Both the position numbers and the translations under genes were made by a program. A stretch of DNA of 64,000 bases from Alkalimarinus alittae (lineage in GTDB: Bacteria; Pseudomonadota; Gammaproteobacteria; Pseudomonadales; Oleiphilaceae): assembly GCF_026016465.1 (NCBI RefSeq), contig NZ_CP100390.1:4157078-4221077 (forward strand), read 5' to 3'. Position 1 is the stretch's first letter; each line of letters starts with the position of its first letter. This document shows, one piece after another, positions 21,301 to 28,178 of this stretch. The notes beneath the pieces were generated by a model that worked only from the letters and a program-made list of their open reading frames with translations, did no database searches and was not told the DNA's origin.

Positions 21301-21350
21301 AAACAAAAGAGGGTCGAGTCATCACTGAGTTTAACTTAACGACTCGATAA
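18327..21350 (+). CDS. Large AsmA-superfamily DUF748 protein
   Basis: A 1007-residue protein with one N-terminal membrane anchor (about 18-38) and a very long periplasmic body of repeated beta-strand units, as in the DUF748/AsmA superfamily of bridge-like lipid-transfer candidates. Family text is seen in VELNPFTLTLTINQFAIQD near the N terminus and in NRILFNNGAAYFADLSLTPQFGTSIQNI and GVIDIDLPTRGNLDDPNFKISGIILKA towards the C terminus. The last 180 residues are helical and charged. Two Ala/Thr/Glu-rich linkers (near 355-380 and 590-615) separate the blocks. The GTG start has AAGGA 6 bases upstream. Its role in envelope lipid traffic is inferred from the family only. Confidence 0.88.
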   Translation: MYALSKITSRYWYRSRLFWLLFILSSYTIAGFFILPNVIKDIAIEQIEQNLGWTSSIETVELNPFTLTLTINQFAIQDEQGKTVVSFDRYHNDIELRSLIEGAVTFSNLELIAPYVKLVIDENGQTNFQKAIEKAQADKPVEASTTDDNNAKPPKLLFDSILVDGGEVEVIDHTQSELIEHQLKPISFALTNFSTFVNKAGAYQLDIALGTGQQLAWRGNLGIAPFHSSGFLKVENIKAERLWAYAQNQAPYTLTHGLIGIEGQYDVRMTESEPLLEISNATITLDKLLLALNATDDAFLDIDKLSIGPLDFNLAKQKLDISRLAIDALSLNLERDAQGQLTLLAPFAQTSVTEKPSSGAQAESNADTTASTVNASVPADKPFLWSIGEIQLNKSRLNITDRQPSTPAKVTIENINSRLSGLSQDMTKSLDFGLSYFVESSGKSEISGQVTPTPLNLKAAINIDNLALPIIQPYLNDHVRITLEEGALSVNGNLTLASDSNSNVMNGGFDGAVSINQFNTTDQTINERLIGWQSLSIEPIKVNFNPLSIDINDIRFEQPYGRIIVTEDRSTNLAQLVVANKAPQQAVQESTTVEPTPIEPATEKTAAKTEPLPLNINRILFNNGAAYFADLSLTPQFGTSIQNISGEISGLTSKNAEKASVDIKGTIEDYGKALIKGKINPLSGDLYTDLAVKFDNIELSTMTPYSGRYAGYRIDKGKLNLHLNYKIDKRMLVGENRLILDQFELGDTVNSEESINLPLELALAILKDRNGVIDIDLPTRGNLDDPNFKISGIILKAFTNVITKAATAPFSMIGSLVGGDPEALNSVSFEPGKAALTAEQTGNLEKLAKALNSRPQLMLEIRASVDESRDGEALKKAKLEEKLAAHGSQQRTAALEKIITTTFGQTAIDQIKATVASSVSNENETTPEQATINAQAYETALYNSALKTEPVSSLELTTLAKLRITSIKTQLVAQNNVPNDQVFALQPSLEGQTKEGRVITEFNLTTR

Positions 21351-21415
21351 TTGACGGCACACAAACTACGTGCACGTCGCTATGAACGAGGTATTGAAAC
21401 TAATCGATGGTGAGC

Positions 21416-22201
21416 CTAATCAAGTCGATTTCGCTTAATACCATACTTTTTTTCTAACTTAGCAATGATACCCTCTGTCTGTAGACTGTCGATGAGATGA
21501 TTTAGCCCGCCCACCGATATTGCAGCGCCTTTCCGTACTAGCATTCGGTGCAAATATTCTTGGTCTAGCTTATTGGATATTAATAGCTTTTCGCGGTCTT
21601 TCGGGTTTTGGGCAAGGTAATCATTCAAGAAAGATTGCGTAACTACCGCGATTTCAGCCAGTTCAGGGCGATCTGTTAGGATTAACCGTATATTTCTTAA
21701 ATGATCAGTCGAGAGTAGCACATTAAAGTGCTCTGACAGGTAATCTTCATCGGAATTAAAGTTCGCAAAGCCATAGTGATAACCCAACATACCGACTATG
21801 CGCTTACTGGCGATATCATCAAAAAATTGCTGATCGCGCTCTGGTCGATTATAAGCAATATAAACCTCGGCACCGTGCATAAATACGTTAGACGCCTCAA
21901 CCGGTTGTTCTGCCCAACCCCAGCCAGAATTCTCAAACATGATAAGATCATAACGGCCTACCGAAAAATCCATATAACGACGTTTTGATGAGGTGGGAAA
22001 ATACTTAAACGTATACTCACTTTGAACTTGGTTTAAATGTTCAATCAAATCAATGGTGATGCCGTGATTAGGTTGTTGTATATCGCCTGAACTAACGAAG
22101 GGGGGAAACTCATAACCACCGACAGTGATAACTGTTTCAGCTTGGGCAACAAAAACAGTCATACTCAAAATGGCCAACAGCGAGTAACGAATAAAACACA
22201 T
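21416..22201 (-). CDS. Periplasmic solute-binding protein, family 3-like
   Basis: About 261 residues: a signal peptide (CFIRYSLLAILSMTVFVAQA) followed by a type II periplasmic-binding fold beginning VITVGGYEFPPFV, with GITIDLIEHLNQVQ and a C-terminal LIDSLQTEGIIAKLEKKYG that is typical of the bacterial solute-binding family 3. No ABC permease or ATPase genes are adjacent, so it may be an orphan sensor-like binding protein. I chose the ATG at 22201 because the signal peptide starts there; a GTG at 22240 would add 13 residues. The ligand is unknown. Confidence 0.8.
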   Translation of the reverse strand: MCFIRYSLLAILSMTVFVAQAETVITVGGYEFPPFVSSGDIQQPNHGITIDLIEHLNQVQSEYTFKYFPTSSKRRYMDFSVGRYDLIMFENSGWGWAEQPVEASNVFMHGAEVYIAYNRPERDQQFFDDIASKRIVGMLGYHYGFANFNSDEDYLSEHFNVLLSTDHLRNIRLILTDRPELAEIAVVTQSFLNDYLAQNPKDREKLLISNKLDQEYLHRMLVRKGAAISVGGLNHLIDSLQTEGIIAKLEKKYGIKRNRLD

Positions 22202-22304
22202 TTTAAATCTACCCAATATCTTAGAAGGCTGTAAGGTCACCCATCATAGAATATTCCATTATGAGCATAGATTAATTTTGGTTAAATTATACACAAAAAA
22301 TGCA

Positions 22305-23003
22305 TTAATACTCGAATTTTATCTGCGCATCCTCTCCTTCTAGCAACGCCTCTAAAACCTTTCCGGCTTCCGCCCATTCAAACTCAGGAAACATAGCTTG
22401 AGCACTGACTATTTTATCTGCGTAAGCTTTTTTTAGCTTCATCTCAATGCTATGGGTATGAGATATAGGCTGCTCAAAAAATGTAGCGACTTTGTCTTTT
22501 ATACCCGCCTCTTTCACTAATGATTCTGGCAAGAATGACACCAGGCTGTTAATAGCGTGCTGAGTTATTTTGGCTTCGTAGTTTCCTTGGCCTTCTTGTT
22601 GTATATAAACAATAGCATCAGCCCAGTCTGCCAGCTTAGCAATTTCTTTTAACGGCGTGTTCTCCATCTTCTGGTCGAGCTTTCGCAGTGGAGGGTGAAT
22701 CTCATAATCAAACTGCTTAAAAACATCGGCTTTATCGCCCAGCATGGCTTCTAGCTTACGCTTACTCACTGACGGTAAATCCCCCCCTATAAGCTCAGGG
22801 AGATCGTGATTAAGACAATAATCAACCAACAATATTTGCTTTTCAGCCGTGTAATAATCGGCACTTAAGATTCGCCTTGCCAATGCTCTAGCGATCATAG
22901 TGACCATATAATGATGCTCGGCCAGATACTGTGGTCTACCATGCTTAACGCTATTCCAACGAACCACATGACCGCTTCGAACAATATCTCTTAAACTTAA
23001 CAT
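22305..23003 (-). CDS. HD-domain nucleotidase/phosphohydrolase (YfbR-like)
   Basis: About 232 residues with an HD-superfamily metal site: His pair in EHHYMV, HD in NHDLPE followed by GGDLPS, and a distal Asp in LADWADA. The arrangement resembles YfbR, a deoxynucleoside 5'-monophosphatase, but overall similarity is limited and the protein is longer. It is the last gene of a likely queC-queE-HD operon (51-bp gap to queE), so a role in 7-deazaguanine or nucleotide metabolism is possible; that is inference from position. The start is the ATG at 23003. Confidence 0.8.
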   Translation of the reverse strand: MLSLRDIVRSGHVVRWNSVKHGRPQYLAEHHYMVTMIARALARRILSADYYTAEKQILLVDYCLNHDLPELIGGDLPSVSKRKLEAMLGDKADVFKQFDYEIHPPLRKLDQKMENTPLKEIAKLADWADAIVYIQQEGQGNYEAKITQHAINSLVSFLPESLVKEAGIKDKVATFFEQPISHTHSIEMKLKKAYADKIVSAQAMFPEFEWAEAGKVLEALLEGEDAQIKFEY

Positions 23004-23054
23004 CGTACTCAATTCCTAGAAGGTTATAGCACCACAAAGGCAAGCGTTACTCGT

Positions 23055-23765
23055 CTAATCAATACCTAAGATCTTATGCATCTGTAATGTTAGTCGCCAT
23101 TGGGGGTGAGCAAGACAGTAGTCCGTTGCCAACCGCATATTCGTTGCCTTTTTCTCATCTCGCCCTGCGATAATTAGAGGGTCCGCCATCGGTGATAAAA
23201 AATAGTGCTGTGCTTTTATGTGCTCAAAGCGCTCAGGCTTTGCCAATGGCTGCGGAAATACGAGTTTTATCTCATTACACTGCATCAGCACCACTTCAGC
23301 ATCAGCTTTAGGGCTTACACAGAGCCAATCTATGCCTTTAGGGGCAGGGCGAGTACCATTGGTTTCAACACCTACTTCAAAGCCTAGCAAGTGCATTTCA
23401 TCAACTAACACCTCATTAAGCTGCAACAAAGGCTCCCCGCCAGTAAAGATCACATAGGGCTTAGTTTTGTTGCTGTCAGCCGTTGTCGTTGTGCCCCCTG
23501 CGGCTTCTATCCCAGCATCCCAAAGGACTTTTATTGCGTTAGCGAGTGCCTGAGGGGTGTCAAACGTACCACCATTTTGGCCGTCTGTTCCGACAAAATC
23601 GGTATCACAGAAATTACATACGGCATCTGCACGATCTTGTTCACGCCCAGTCCATAAATTACATTTACTAAAACGACAAAAGAGAGACGCGCGGCCAGAC
23701 TGAGCCCCTTCACCTTGCAGGCTATAGAACATCTCTTTAACGCGATACACATTAACGCTAGGCAT
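23055..23765 (-). CDS. queE: 7-carboxy-7-deazaguanine synthase
   Basis: A 236-residue radical-SAM enzyme converting 6-carboxytetrahydropterin to 7-carboxy-7-deazaguanine, the ring-contraction step on the way to preQ0 and queuosine. The iron-sulfur cluster motif is the CX14CX2C form seen in some QueE enzymes, in KCNLWTGRE....AVCNFCDTDF. FYSLQGEGAQSG, FTGGEPLLQ, VGVETNGT and CVSPKA are also present. The ATG at 23765 has AAGGA upstream; the TTG at 23789 is rejected. queC lies 27 bp upstream on the same strand. queD and folE are not in the window. Confidence 0.95.
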   Translation of the reverse strand: MPSVNVYRVKEMFYSLQGEGAQSGRASLFCRFSKCNLWTGREQDRADAVCNFCDTDFVGTDGQNGGTFDTPQALANAIKVLWDAGIEAAGGTTTTADSNKTKPYVIFTGGEPLLQLNEVLVDEMHLLGFEVGVETNGTRPAPKGIDWLCVSPKADAEVVLMQCNEIKLVFPQPLAKPERFEHIKAQHYFLSPMADPLIIAGRDEKKATNMRLATDYCLAHPQWRLTLQMHKILGID

Positions 23766-23792
23766 GGGTTTCCTTTCAGGAAATAACAACGA

Positions 23793-24455
23793 TTAAACGG
23801 ACTCGTAAGGCACGGGGTCGGTCATGCCGTTTTTAGTGAACGCTTCAAGACGCTCTTGGCACGAGCCGCACTTACCACAGGCACGATCACGCCCGTTATA
23901 GCAGGTCCAGGTTTTACCATAGTCTAGCCCCATCGCAAGCCCTGTACGTAAGATATCTATCTTATTCTGCTTAGAGAACGGGGCAATAATATCCACAGCC
24001 TCATAATTTGCGATCTGCGAAACTGCGTCCATTTTGTCTATAAATTCAGGTCGACAATCAGGGTAAATGGCATGATCTCCCCCGTGAGCACCATAATAAA
24101 CTGCGACGGCATGTATCGAAACCGCATAGCCGATGGCTAAAGAAAGCATGATCATATTGCGGTTAGGCACCACTGTCGATTTCATACTTTCTTCTTCATA
24201 GTGCCCTTCAGGAATTTCGATATCGTCGGTTAAAGAAGACCCAAGCAGCAGCTGGTTAATCGCTGTGATATCAACAATTTTATGAGGGATCGCTAAGTCA
24301 TCACACACCTTTTGTGCATAATGAAGCTCTTTAGAATGGCGCTGACCATAGTTAAATGATAGCGCATAGACCTGCTTCCCTTCTTTAATCGCCTTGTGCA
24401 ACAAGGTGAAGGAGTCCATCCCTCCTGAATAAATCACCACGACTTTTTCAGACAT
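23793..24455 (-). CDS. queC: 7-cyano-7-deazaguanine (preQ0) synthase
   Basis: A 220-residue ATP-dependent enzyme that turns 7-carboxy-7-deazaguanine and ammonia into preQ0. The PP-loop SGGMDS is at residues 10-15, and the four zinc-binding Cys are in [22 protein letters not shown] near the C terminus. SFNYGQRH and [11 protein letters not shown] are also typical. It is the first gene of the queC-queE-HD set. The 150 bases upstream contain three hairpins (see the separate entry). Confidence 0.97.
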   Translation of the reverse strand: MSEKVVVIYSGGMDSFTLLHKAIKEGKQVYALSFNYGQRHSKELHYAQKVCDDLAIPHKIVDITAINQLLLGSSLTDDIEIPEGHYEEESMKSTVVPNRNMIMLSLAIGYAVSIHAVAVYYGAHGGDHAIYPDCRPEFIDKMDAVSQIANYEAVDIIAPFSKQNKIDILRTGLAMGLDYGKTWTCYNGRDRACGKCGSCQERLEAFTKNGMTDPVPYESV

Positions 24456-24491
24456 AATTTTCCAATCGGTAATAACGTAGCTAAGTTCCTA

Positions 24492-24611
24492 AGACTTTTG
24501 TTCGACATTGCGAACACCTTTATGGCGCAAAAGTCTCATCCCGCTAGGCAGCTTAACTGCCTAAAATGTCTATTGTACGGCTGCAGCAAGTCAGGGGAAA
24601 GGCTCTTCCCC
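24492..24611 (-). promoter_or_regulatory. Structured 5' region of queC (three hairpins)
   Basis: Within the 307-bp gap 24456-24762, reading towards queC, three inverted repeats follow each other: GGGGAA/TTCCCC (24606-24611 with 24594-24599), TAGGCAG/CTGCCTA (24557-24563 with 24545-24551), and AGACTTTTG/CAAAAGTCT (24528-24536 with 24492-24500), the last enclosing a GTTCG/CGAAC hairpin. The innermost ends 37 bases before the queC start. I do not recognise a preQ1 riboswitch consensus, so the function is open: regulatory leader, terminator from upstream, or chance. Bases 24612-24762 hold only the ribosome-binding site of the next gene. Confidence 0.4.
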
Positions 24612-24762
24612 AATAATTCATACTACACCGCCTAATGTTAATAGTGACCAGAACCTCATTTGATACAAAAACCTAAACGGAAGCTACGCTAATCTGCTAT
24701 AACTAATACTAATATCGGTACGTTTTTGAAGCGTCTATTCAGTATTTACTGAGGAATAAGCC

Positions 24763-25440
24763 ATGCCTGCAGAAGTCACTACATTATCTATGACGGTTAC
24801 TATTGTTTGCATCATAGCGGCCTGCTTATCGCTGCTTGCCAGTTACCAACTAATGAAACCACTACCCGCTAAAGTATCTGCCAAATCAACCGCACGTCCT
24901 CTAACGGGGCTACTACTTTTAGCAAGCGCTGTGTCATGGTCTTTACTCGGTATTAATGCCGATAACACGTTATTACAAGGTAGCGATTCACTCGCGTCGA
25001 TTAAGATTATAGAGTCACTGCCGTCATCTGCAGCCGGAATTGCACCCACATTTGAAGAAATTCAAGTGTCTGACAGCGCGCTTGCTGAGGCGCGCGCCAT
25101 TACAGCTGCAGAAGAAATCGCAGAAGAACCCAAAAGCCCTGACTTTCAAAAACTTAGAAGCCACGTCACTCAGCTATTATTTAACTCTGACGAATTCAAT
25201 TCAAGCGAAGACACGGTGTTAATAGACCTTTCACATGACCGTCACAAGGATATGATTAAGTATCTTGCAGACGAACGTCCAGGGTTACTCACCGTGATCT
25301 ATCATAAACAGCAAGATACAGGCTCAAAAATGATTGTCTATTTCCCCGAAATAGCAGGTAATCAACTGATCTACACGCCACTAACAGGGCCGTCTTCACG
25401 CTCTTTATCAAAAGCTGAAGCACAGAGCAGTAGCAACTAA
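24763..25440 (+). CDS. Membrane protein, unknown function
   Basis: A 225-residue protein with two N-terminal membrane segments (about 8-28 and 44-62) and a C-terminal soluble part of about 150 residues rich in Ser, Ala and Glu. No family recognised. The final 90 residues (from LRSHVTQLLFN) look folded, with alternating hydrophobics. The start has GAGGA 7 bases upstream of the ATG. It is followed on the same strand by the exonuclease gene, with a 119-bp gap. Confidence 0.65.
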   Translation: MPAEVTTLSMTVTIVCIIAACLSLLASYQLMKPLPAKVSAKSTARPLTGLLLLASAVSWSLLGINADNTLLQGSDSLASIKIIESLPSSAAGIAPTFEEIQVSDSALAEARAITAAEEIAEEPKSPDFQKLRSHVTQLLFNSDEFNSSEDTVLIDLSHDRHKDMIKYLADERPGLLTVIYHKQQDTGSKMIVYFPEIAGNQLIYTPLTGPSSRSLSKAEAQSSSN

Positions 25441-25559
25441 TCAGAGCCTTCTCTAAATTACAAATTGCAGGGGCAATGACAAAACCGTTACTATAACCAT
25501 TGTTCAAAGCCCTTCGGTTTTCAAAATCAACAACACAAGAGTGCAATCCCCTAGTCAAA

Positions 25560-26057
25560 ATGAATTCTCCATCGCAACCTGTTTTTATTGATTTTGAAGC
25601 ATCCAGCCTAGACCTGGTTGCCAGTTACCCTATTGAGGTAGGCATTTGCCTTCCAGATAGTAGCACCCATAGCTGGCTTATTAAGCCTCACGTGCTATGG
25701 AATGATTGGTCAGAATCAGCTGAAGAAATTCATGGTCTCTGCCGTCAGCGCTTAGTAGACGAAGGTATCGAGGTATATAGGGTCGTCAAAGAAATGAATG
25801 AGCTGCTAAGTGGCGATATTTTTTGCGATGCTTGGACATTTGATAGTTTCTGGATGCACCGTTTATTTAAGGCGGCAAAAGCTAAACCAACCTTTCATTT
25901 AGACTCTATTTCTATGTTGCTAAATGAAGAGCAGATTTTAAAGTGGCAAGACGTTCGTCAACAAGTGATTAGCGAAATGGATATCGTGACTCACAGAGCA
26001 GCCAATGACGCAATGATTTTACAAGAAACGTGGAAACGACTTCAGCACATTAAGTAA
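25560..26057 (+). CDS. DEDDh-type 3'-5' exonuclease domain protein
   Basis: About 165 residues with the RNase T/DnaQ exonuclease fold and little else. Metal ligands are read as D and E in IDFEASS near the N terminus, Asp in the CDAWTFDS segment, and His/Asp in THRAANDA near the C terminus. Such stand-alone domains trim RNA or DNA 3' ends; the substrate cannot be told. The ATG at 25560 begins right at the fold; a TTG at 25500 would add a 20-residue extension without a ribosome-binding site. Confidence 0.78.
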   Translation: MNSPSQPVFIDFEASSLDLVASYPIEVGICLPDSSTHSWLIKPHVLWNDWSESAEEIHGLCRQRLVDEGIEVYRVVKEMNELLSGDIFCDAWTFDSFWMHRLFKAAKAKPTFHLDSISMLLNEEQILKWQDVRQQVISEMDIVTHRAANDAMILQETWKRLQHIK

Positions 26058-26072
26058 AAGCGAAAAGAAAGA

Positions 26073-26100
26073 AAAGAAAAAAAGGGGCAATAATGCCCCT
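26073..26100 (-). terminator. Orphan intrinsic terminator facing left
   Basis: Read on the minus strand, AGGGGCA (26100-26094) pairs with TGCCCCT (26089-26083) around a 4-base loop, followed by a long T-rich tract (bases below 26083 are nearly all A on the plus strand). This is a canonical Rho-independent terminator, but no minus-strand gene lies just upstream of it; the nearest one starts at 27455 and ends at 27045. It could end an unannotated RNA transcribed leftward from about 26300-26100. Confidence 0.65.
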
Positions 26101-26306
26101 AAATGAGAGCTTGTTACACTGGGTTCAACAGAGTATTTGCTACTCGAAAGGAGAAATGAAAAAACGCCCTACGGGTTGTTTCAACATGGTGTTATTATTC
26201 ATCAGACAAAGAATGAAATCTGTACGCGAAAGCCGGTAACGGATAAGTACTTTCCACCATTCACTGCACAATTTACGGTATCACTCGCTCGGCAAGGAGG
26301 CCGTCG

Positions 26307-26804
26307 ATGTTTATCCGCACGTATATTCAGGGTCATACTATAGACCTTTACACCTCAGGTTATGCATTAACCGTTTACATTACCTTTATTTTCTCCTTGG
26401 TTTATTTTTTAGCCGCATTTAACGGCTATAAATACACCCACACTCATGGTAAAGGAGTGAATAACTACCAGCATCAACGAAATAAAATCATTGCTATCAT
26501 GGTGCCAATGGGGGACGATTCGATTGAGTATACACCGTTTGATTATTCGTTGGATGAGCAGGTGGTTACTTATGTGACGGGTGGGGTGAGGTCAACAAAT
26601 GAAGACACCCTGTTTAGAACAGTAAACTACAAAGACGATATCGCGAAAATACCCAAAGCTGACTTAGAGTATGCTCTCAGTCTAGTAAAAGAGACCAATT
26701 TTCATTCTGTAATCTATAAAAACAAGTGTTATTACAAAGCAAAGGTATCAAATTTCTCACCTCACGCAATAAATAGCAGCAAATTTAAGACCCCTATACG
26801 TTGA
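26307..26804 (+). CDS. Small membrane-anchored protein, unknown function
   Basis: A 165-residue protein with one hydrophobic segment (about 19-40) and a polar C-terminal domain of about 120 residues. No family recognised. Coding is supported by an excellent ribosome-binding site, AAGGAGG six bases before the ATG, and by an uninterrupted frame. It stands alone between the exonuclease and the response regulator genes, in a stretch (25.4-27.0 kb) that looks accessory. Confidence 0.6.
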   Translation: MFIRTYIQGHTIDLYTSGYALTVYITFIFSLVYFLAAFNGYKYTHTHGKGVNNYQHQRNKIIAIMVPMGDDSIEYTPFDYSLDEQVVTYVTGGVRSTNEDTLFRTVNYKDDIAKIPKADLEYALSLVKETNFHSVIYKNKCYYKAKVSNFSPHAINSSKFKTPIR

Positions 26805-26976
26805 GGTTTATATGGGCGACAATATTTTTTGCAGGGGTGTTCGCGGGCGTATATTTAGACATGTTAACCTTCCTGGTCGCTGTCAATTAGGCAATCCTTG
26901 CCAAATTTCGATCTAATCAATCGTTTTGAATTGATGAATTATACGGGCATTTAGTGACAGCCTCAAAGAAATACAA

Positions 26977-26996
26977 AGGGCATAACCCTATGCCCT
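26977..26996 (-). terminator. Hairpin after the response regulator gene
   Basis: AGGGCATA (26977-26984) and TATGCCCT (26989-26996) form an 8-bp stem with a 4-base loop, about 50 bases beyond the stop of the minus-strand response regulator, followed by TTTGTATTT. Probable terminator of that transcript. Confidence 0.6.
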
Positions 26997-27000
26997 CGTC

Positions 27001-27021
27001 ACTCATCACTCATCACTCATC
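27001..27021. repeat. Short tandem repeat, 3 x 7 bp
   Basis: Three exact copies of ACTCATC run head to tail just downstream of the response regulator gene, before its terminator hairpin. It is a simple-sequence tract that could vary in copy number; no function is evident. Confidence 0.7.
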
Positions 27022-27044
27022 ACCCTACCTACGAATAACAAGCA

Positions 27045-27455
27045 CTAAAACGCGTTGTTATCCCTAATAGCATCATCACCCACATCGTTGGTCATAATAT
27101 AATTATTAATAACATCTAATATTTTTTCATAAGAATACGGTTTCACTACGTAACCGTTAGCACCAGAGCTAATAGCCGTTTGGATGCTTTCGATCGAATC
27201 ATCGGCTGTCACCAAAACAACAAATAGCTTTTTATTCAAGCGTTTCATCGCTTTAAGCACCGAAAGCCCATCCATATCTGGAAGCCCAATATCTAACATA
27301 ATGATGTCATAGTGGGTTTCTACGCAAGCTTCTAGGGCTTTTTTTCCGTCTCCGGCTTCACCAATAGACTCTACGCCGACTTTTTCTAACGTATTTCGAA
27401 GCAAATCTCTCATTTCTGCTTCATCTTCTACCATGAGCACACTGGTTTTGCGCAT
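27045..27455 (-). CDS. Stand-alone response regulator (single receiver domain)
   Basis: A 136-residue CheY-like protein made only of a receiver domain: acidic pair in VEDEAEMRD, phospho-acceptor Asp in IIMLDIGLPDMDG, Thr in VTADDS and Lys in VKPYS. With no output domain it probably acts by protein contact or as a phosphorelay shuttle. GAGG lies 8 bases before the ATG. It follows, on the same strand, a four-TM protein (41-bp gap) and a hybrid kinase ending in an Hpt domain, a natural phosphate donor. Confidence 0.92.
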   Translation of the reverse strand: MRKTSVLMVEDEAEMRDLLRNTLEKVGVESIGEAGDGKKALEACVETHYDIIMLDIGLPDMDGLSVLKAMKRLNKKLFVVLVTADDSIESIQTAISSGANGYVVKPYSYEKILDVINNYIMTNDVGDDAIRDNNAF

Positions 27456-27496
27456 GACATTTACCTCATTATTTTAAAAATTGTTAGCCCGCAACC

Positions 27497-28066
27497 TCAA
27501 CGTTGGGGCGTGTTCGTTTCTTCACTTTTATCTTGTTCAGCTTTAGGCTGTATTTTTAGAGGCACAGGAGCTTCACCTTCATAAGGGTCGTAAGCCTCTT
27601 CTTCTAGCGCCTCATCATCGCCTCCGTGAGACGTAATAATACTGCCAATACTCACTGCTGTTGAATACAATGCAATCGCGATGATCAGTAATACAGGTTG
27701 CACAAAAATAACAAAGCGGGGTACTTCAGCTTCGTTTATGATTTTGATAATCAAAATCAACGCCGGGCCTAATACCACAAACAGCGTCACAGCAATAAAA
27801 AACACAATACGCTCTTTATAGCGCCCAAGATCTTGCGTGCCAATCAACCCCAATACAAACTTACCCACGCCCATACCTGCCAAAATGGCGGCAGCGATAG
27901 ATAAATCAGGCTGCTTGAGCATTTCAATACCTTCTTCATTCCACATTCGCTGAAGCGCTATCACTAAGAATGGAAAGAGAATAAACAAAATATCGGCATA
28001 GGTGCCGTACATAGTGTTTACAAAATACTTCTCTGTTTTTTGATCTTTTAAATCATACCTGTTCAT
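27497..28066 (-). CDS. Four-helix membrane protein, unknown function
   Basis: A 189-residue protein with about four membrane segments (near 20-43, 53-72, 82-108 and 114-143) and a C-terminal cytoplasmic tail of about 40 residues rich in Glu, Asp and Pro. No family recognised. Its place between a hybrid kinase and a lone receiver on the same strand suggests it belongs to that signalling group, perhaps as target or co-sensor; this is inference. Confidence 0.72.
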   Translation of the reverse strand: MNRYDLKDQKTEKYFVNTMYGTYADILFILFPFLVIALQRMWNEEGIEMLKQPDLSIAAAILAGMGVGKFVLGLIGTQDLGRYKERIVFFIAVTLFVVLGPALILIIKIINEAEVPRFVIFVQPVLLIIAIALYSTAVSIGSIITSHGGDDEALEEEAYDPYEGEAPVPLKIQPKAEQDKSEETNTPQR

Positions 28067-28178
28067 TACTAACCACTCTGTGCGTTGCTTTCCACTCTAG
28101 TCTTTAGCATAGACCATGAATGAGCATTGTTAATAAAACCATTACCTTGACGATATTCTGCGGGTCTAACATTCGTTA

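Noticed and set aside
24456-24600. preQ1-I riboswitch upstream of queC
   Set aside because: The short CUCUAUAAAAAACUAAGG-type pseudoknot consensus is not present; only generic hairpins are seen.
26137-26343. 68-codon plus-strand frame before the 26307 gene
   Set aside because: It overlaps the well-supported 26307 start out of frame and has unlikely composition.
26812-26916. 34-codon frame (GAGG ribosome-binding-like site) just after the 26307 gene
   Set aside because: Too short, Arg/Cys-rich with no membrane or leader character; could be real, but nothing beyond the GAGG supports it.
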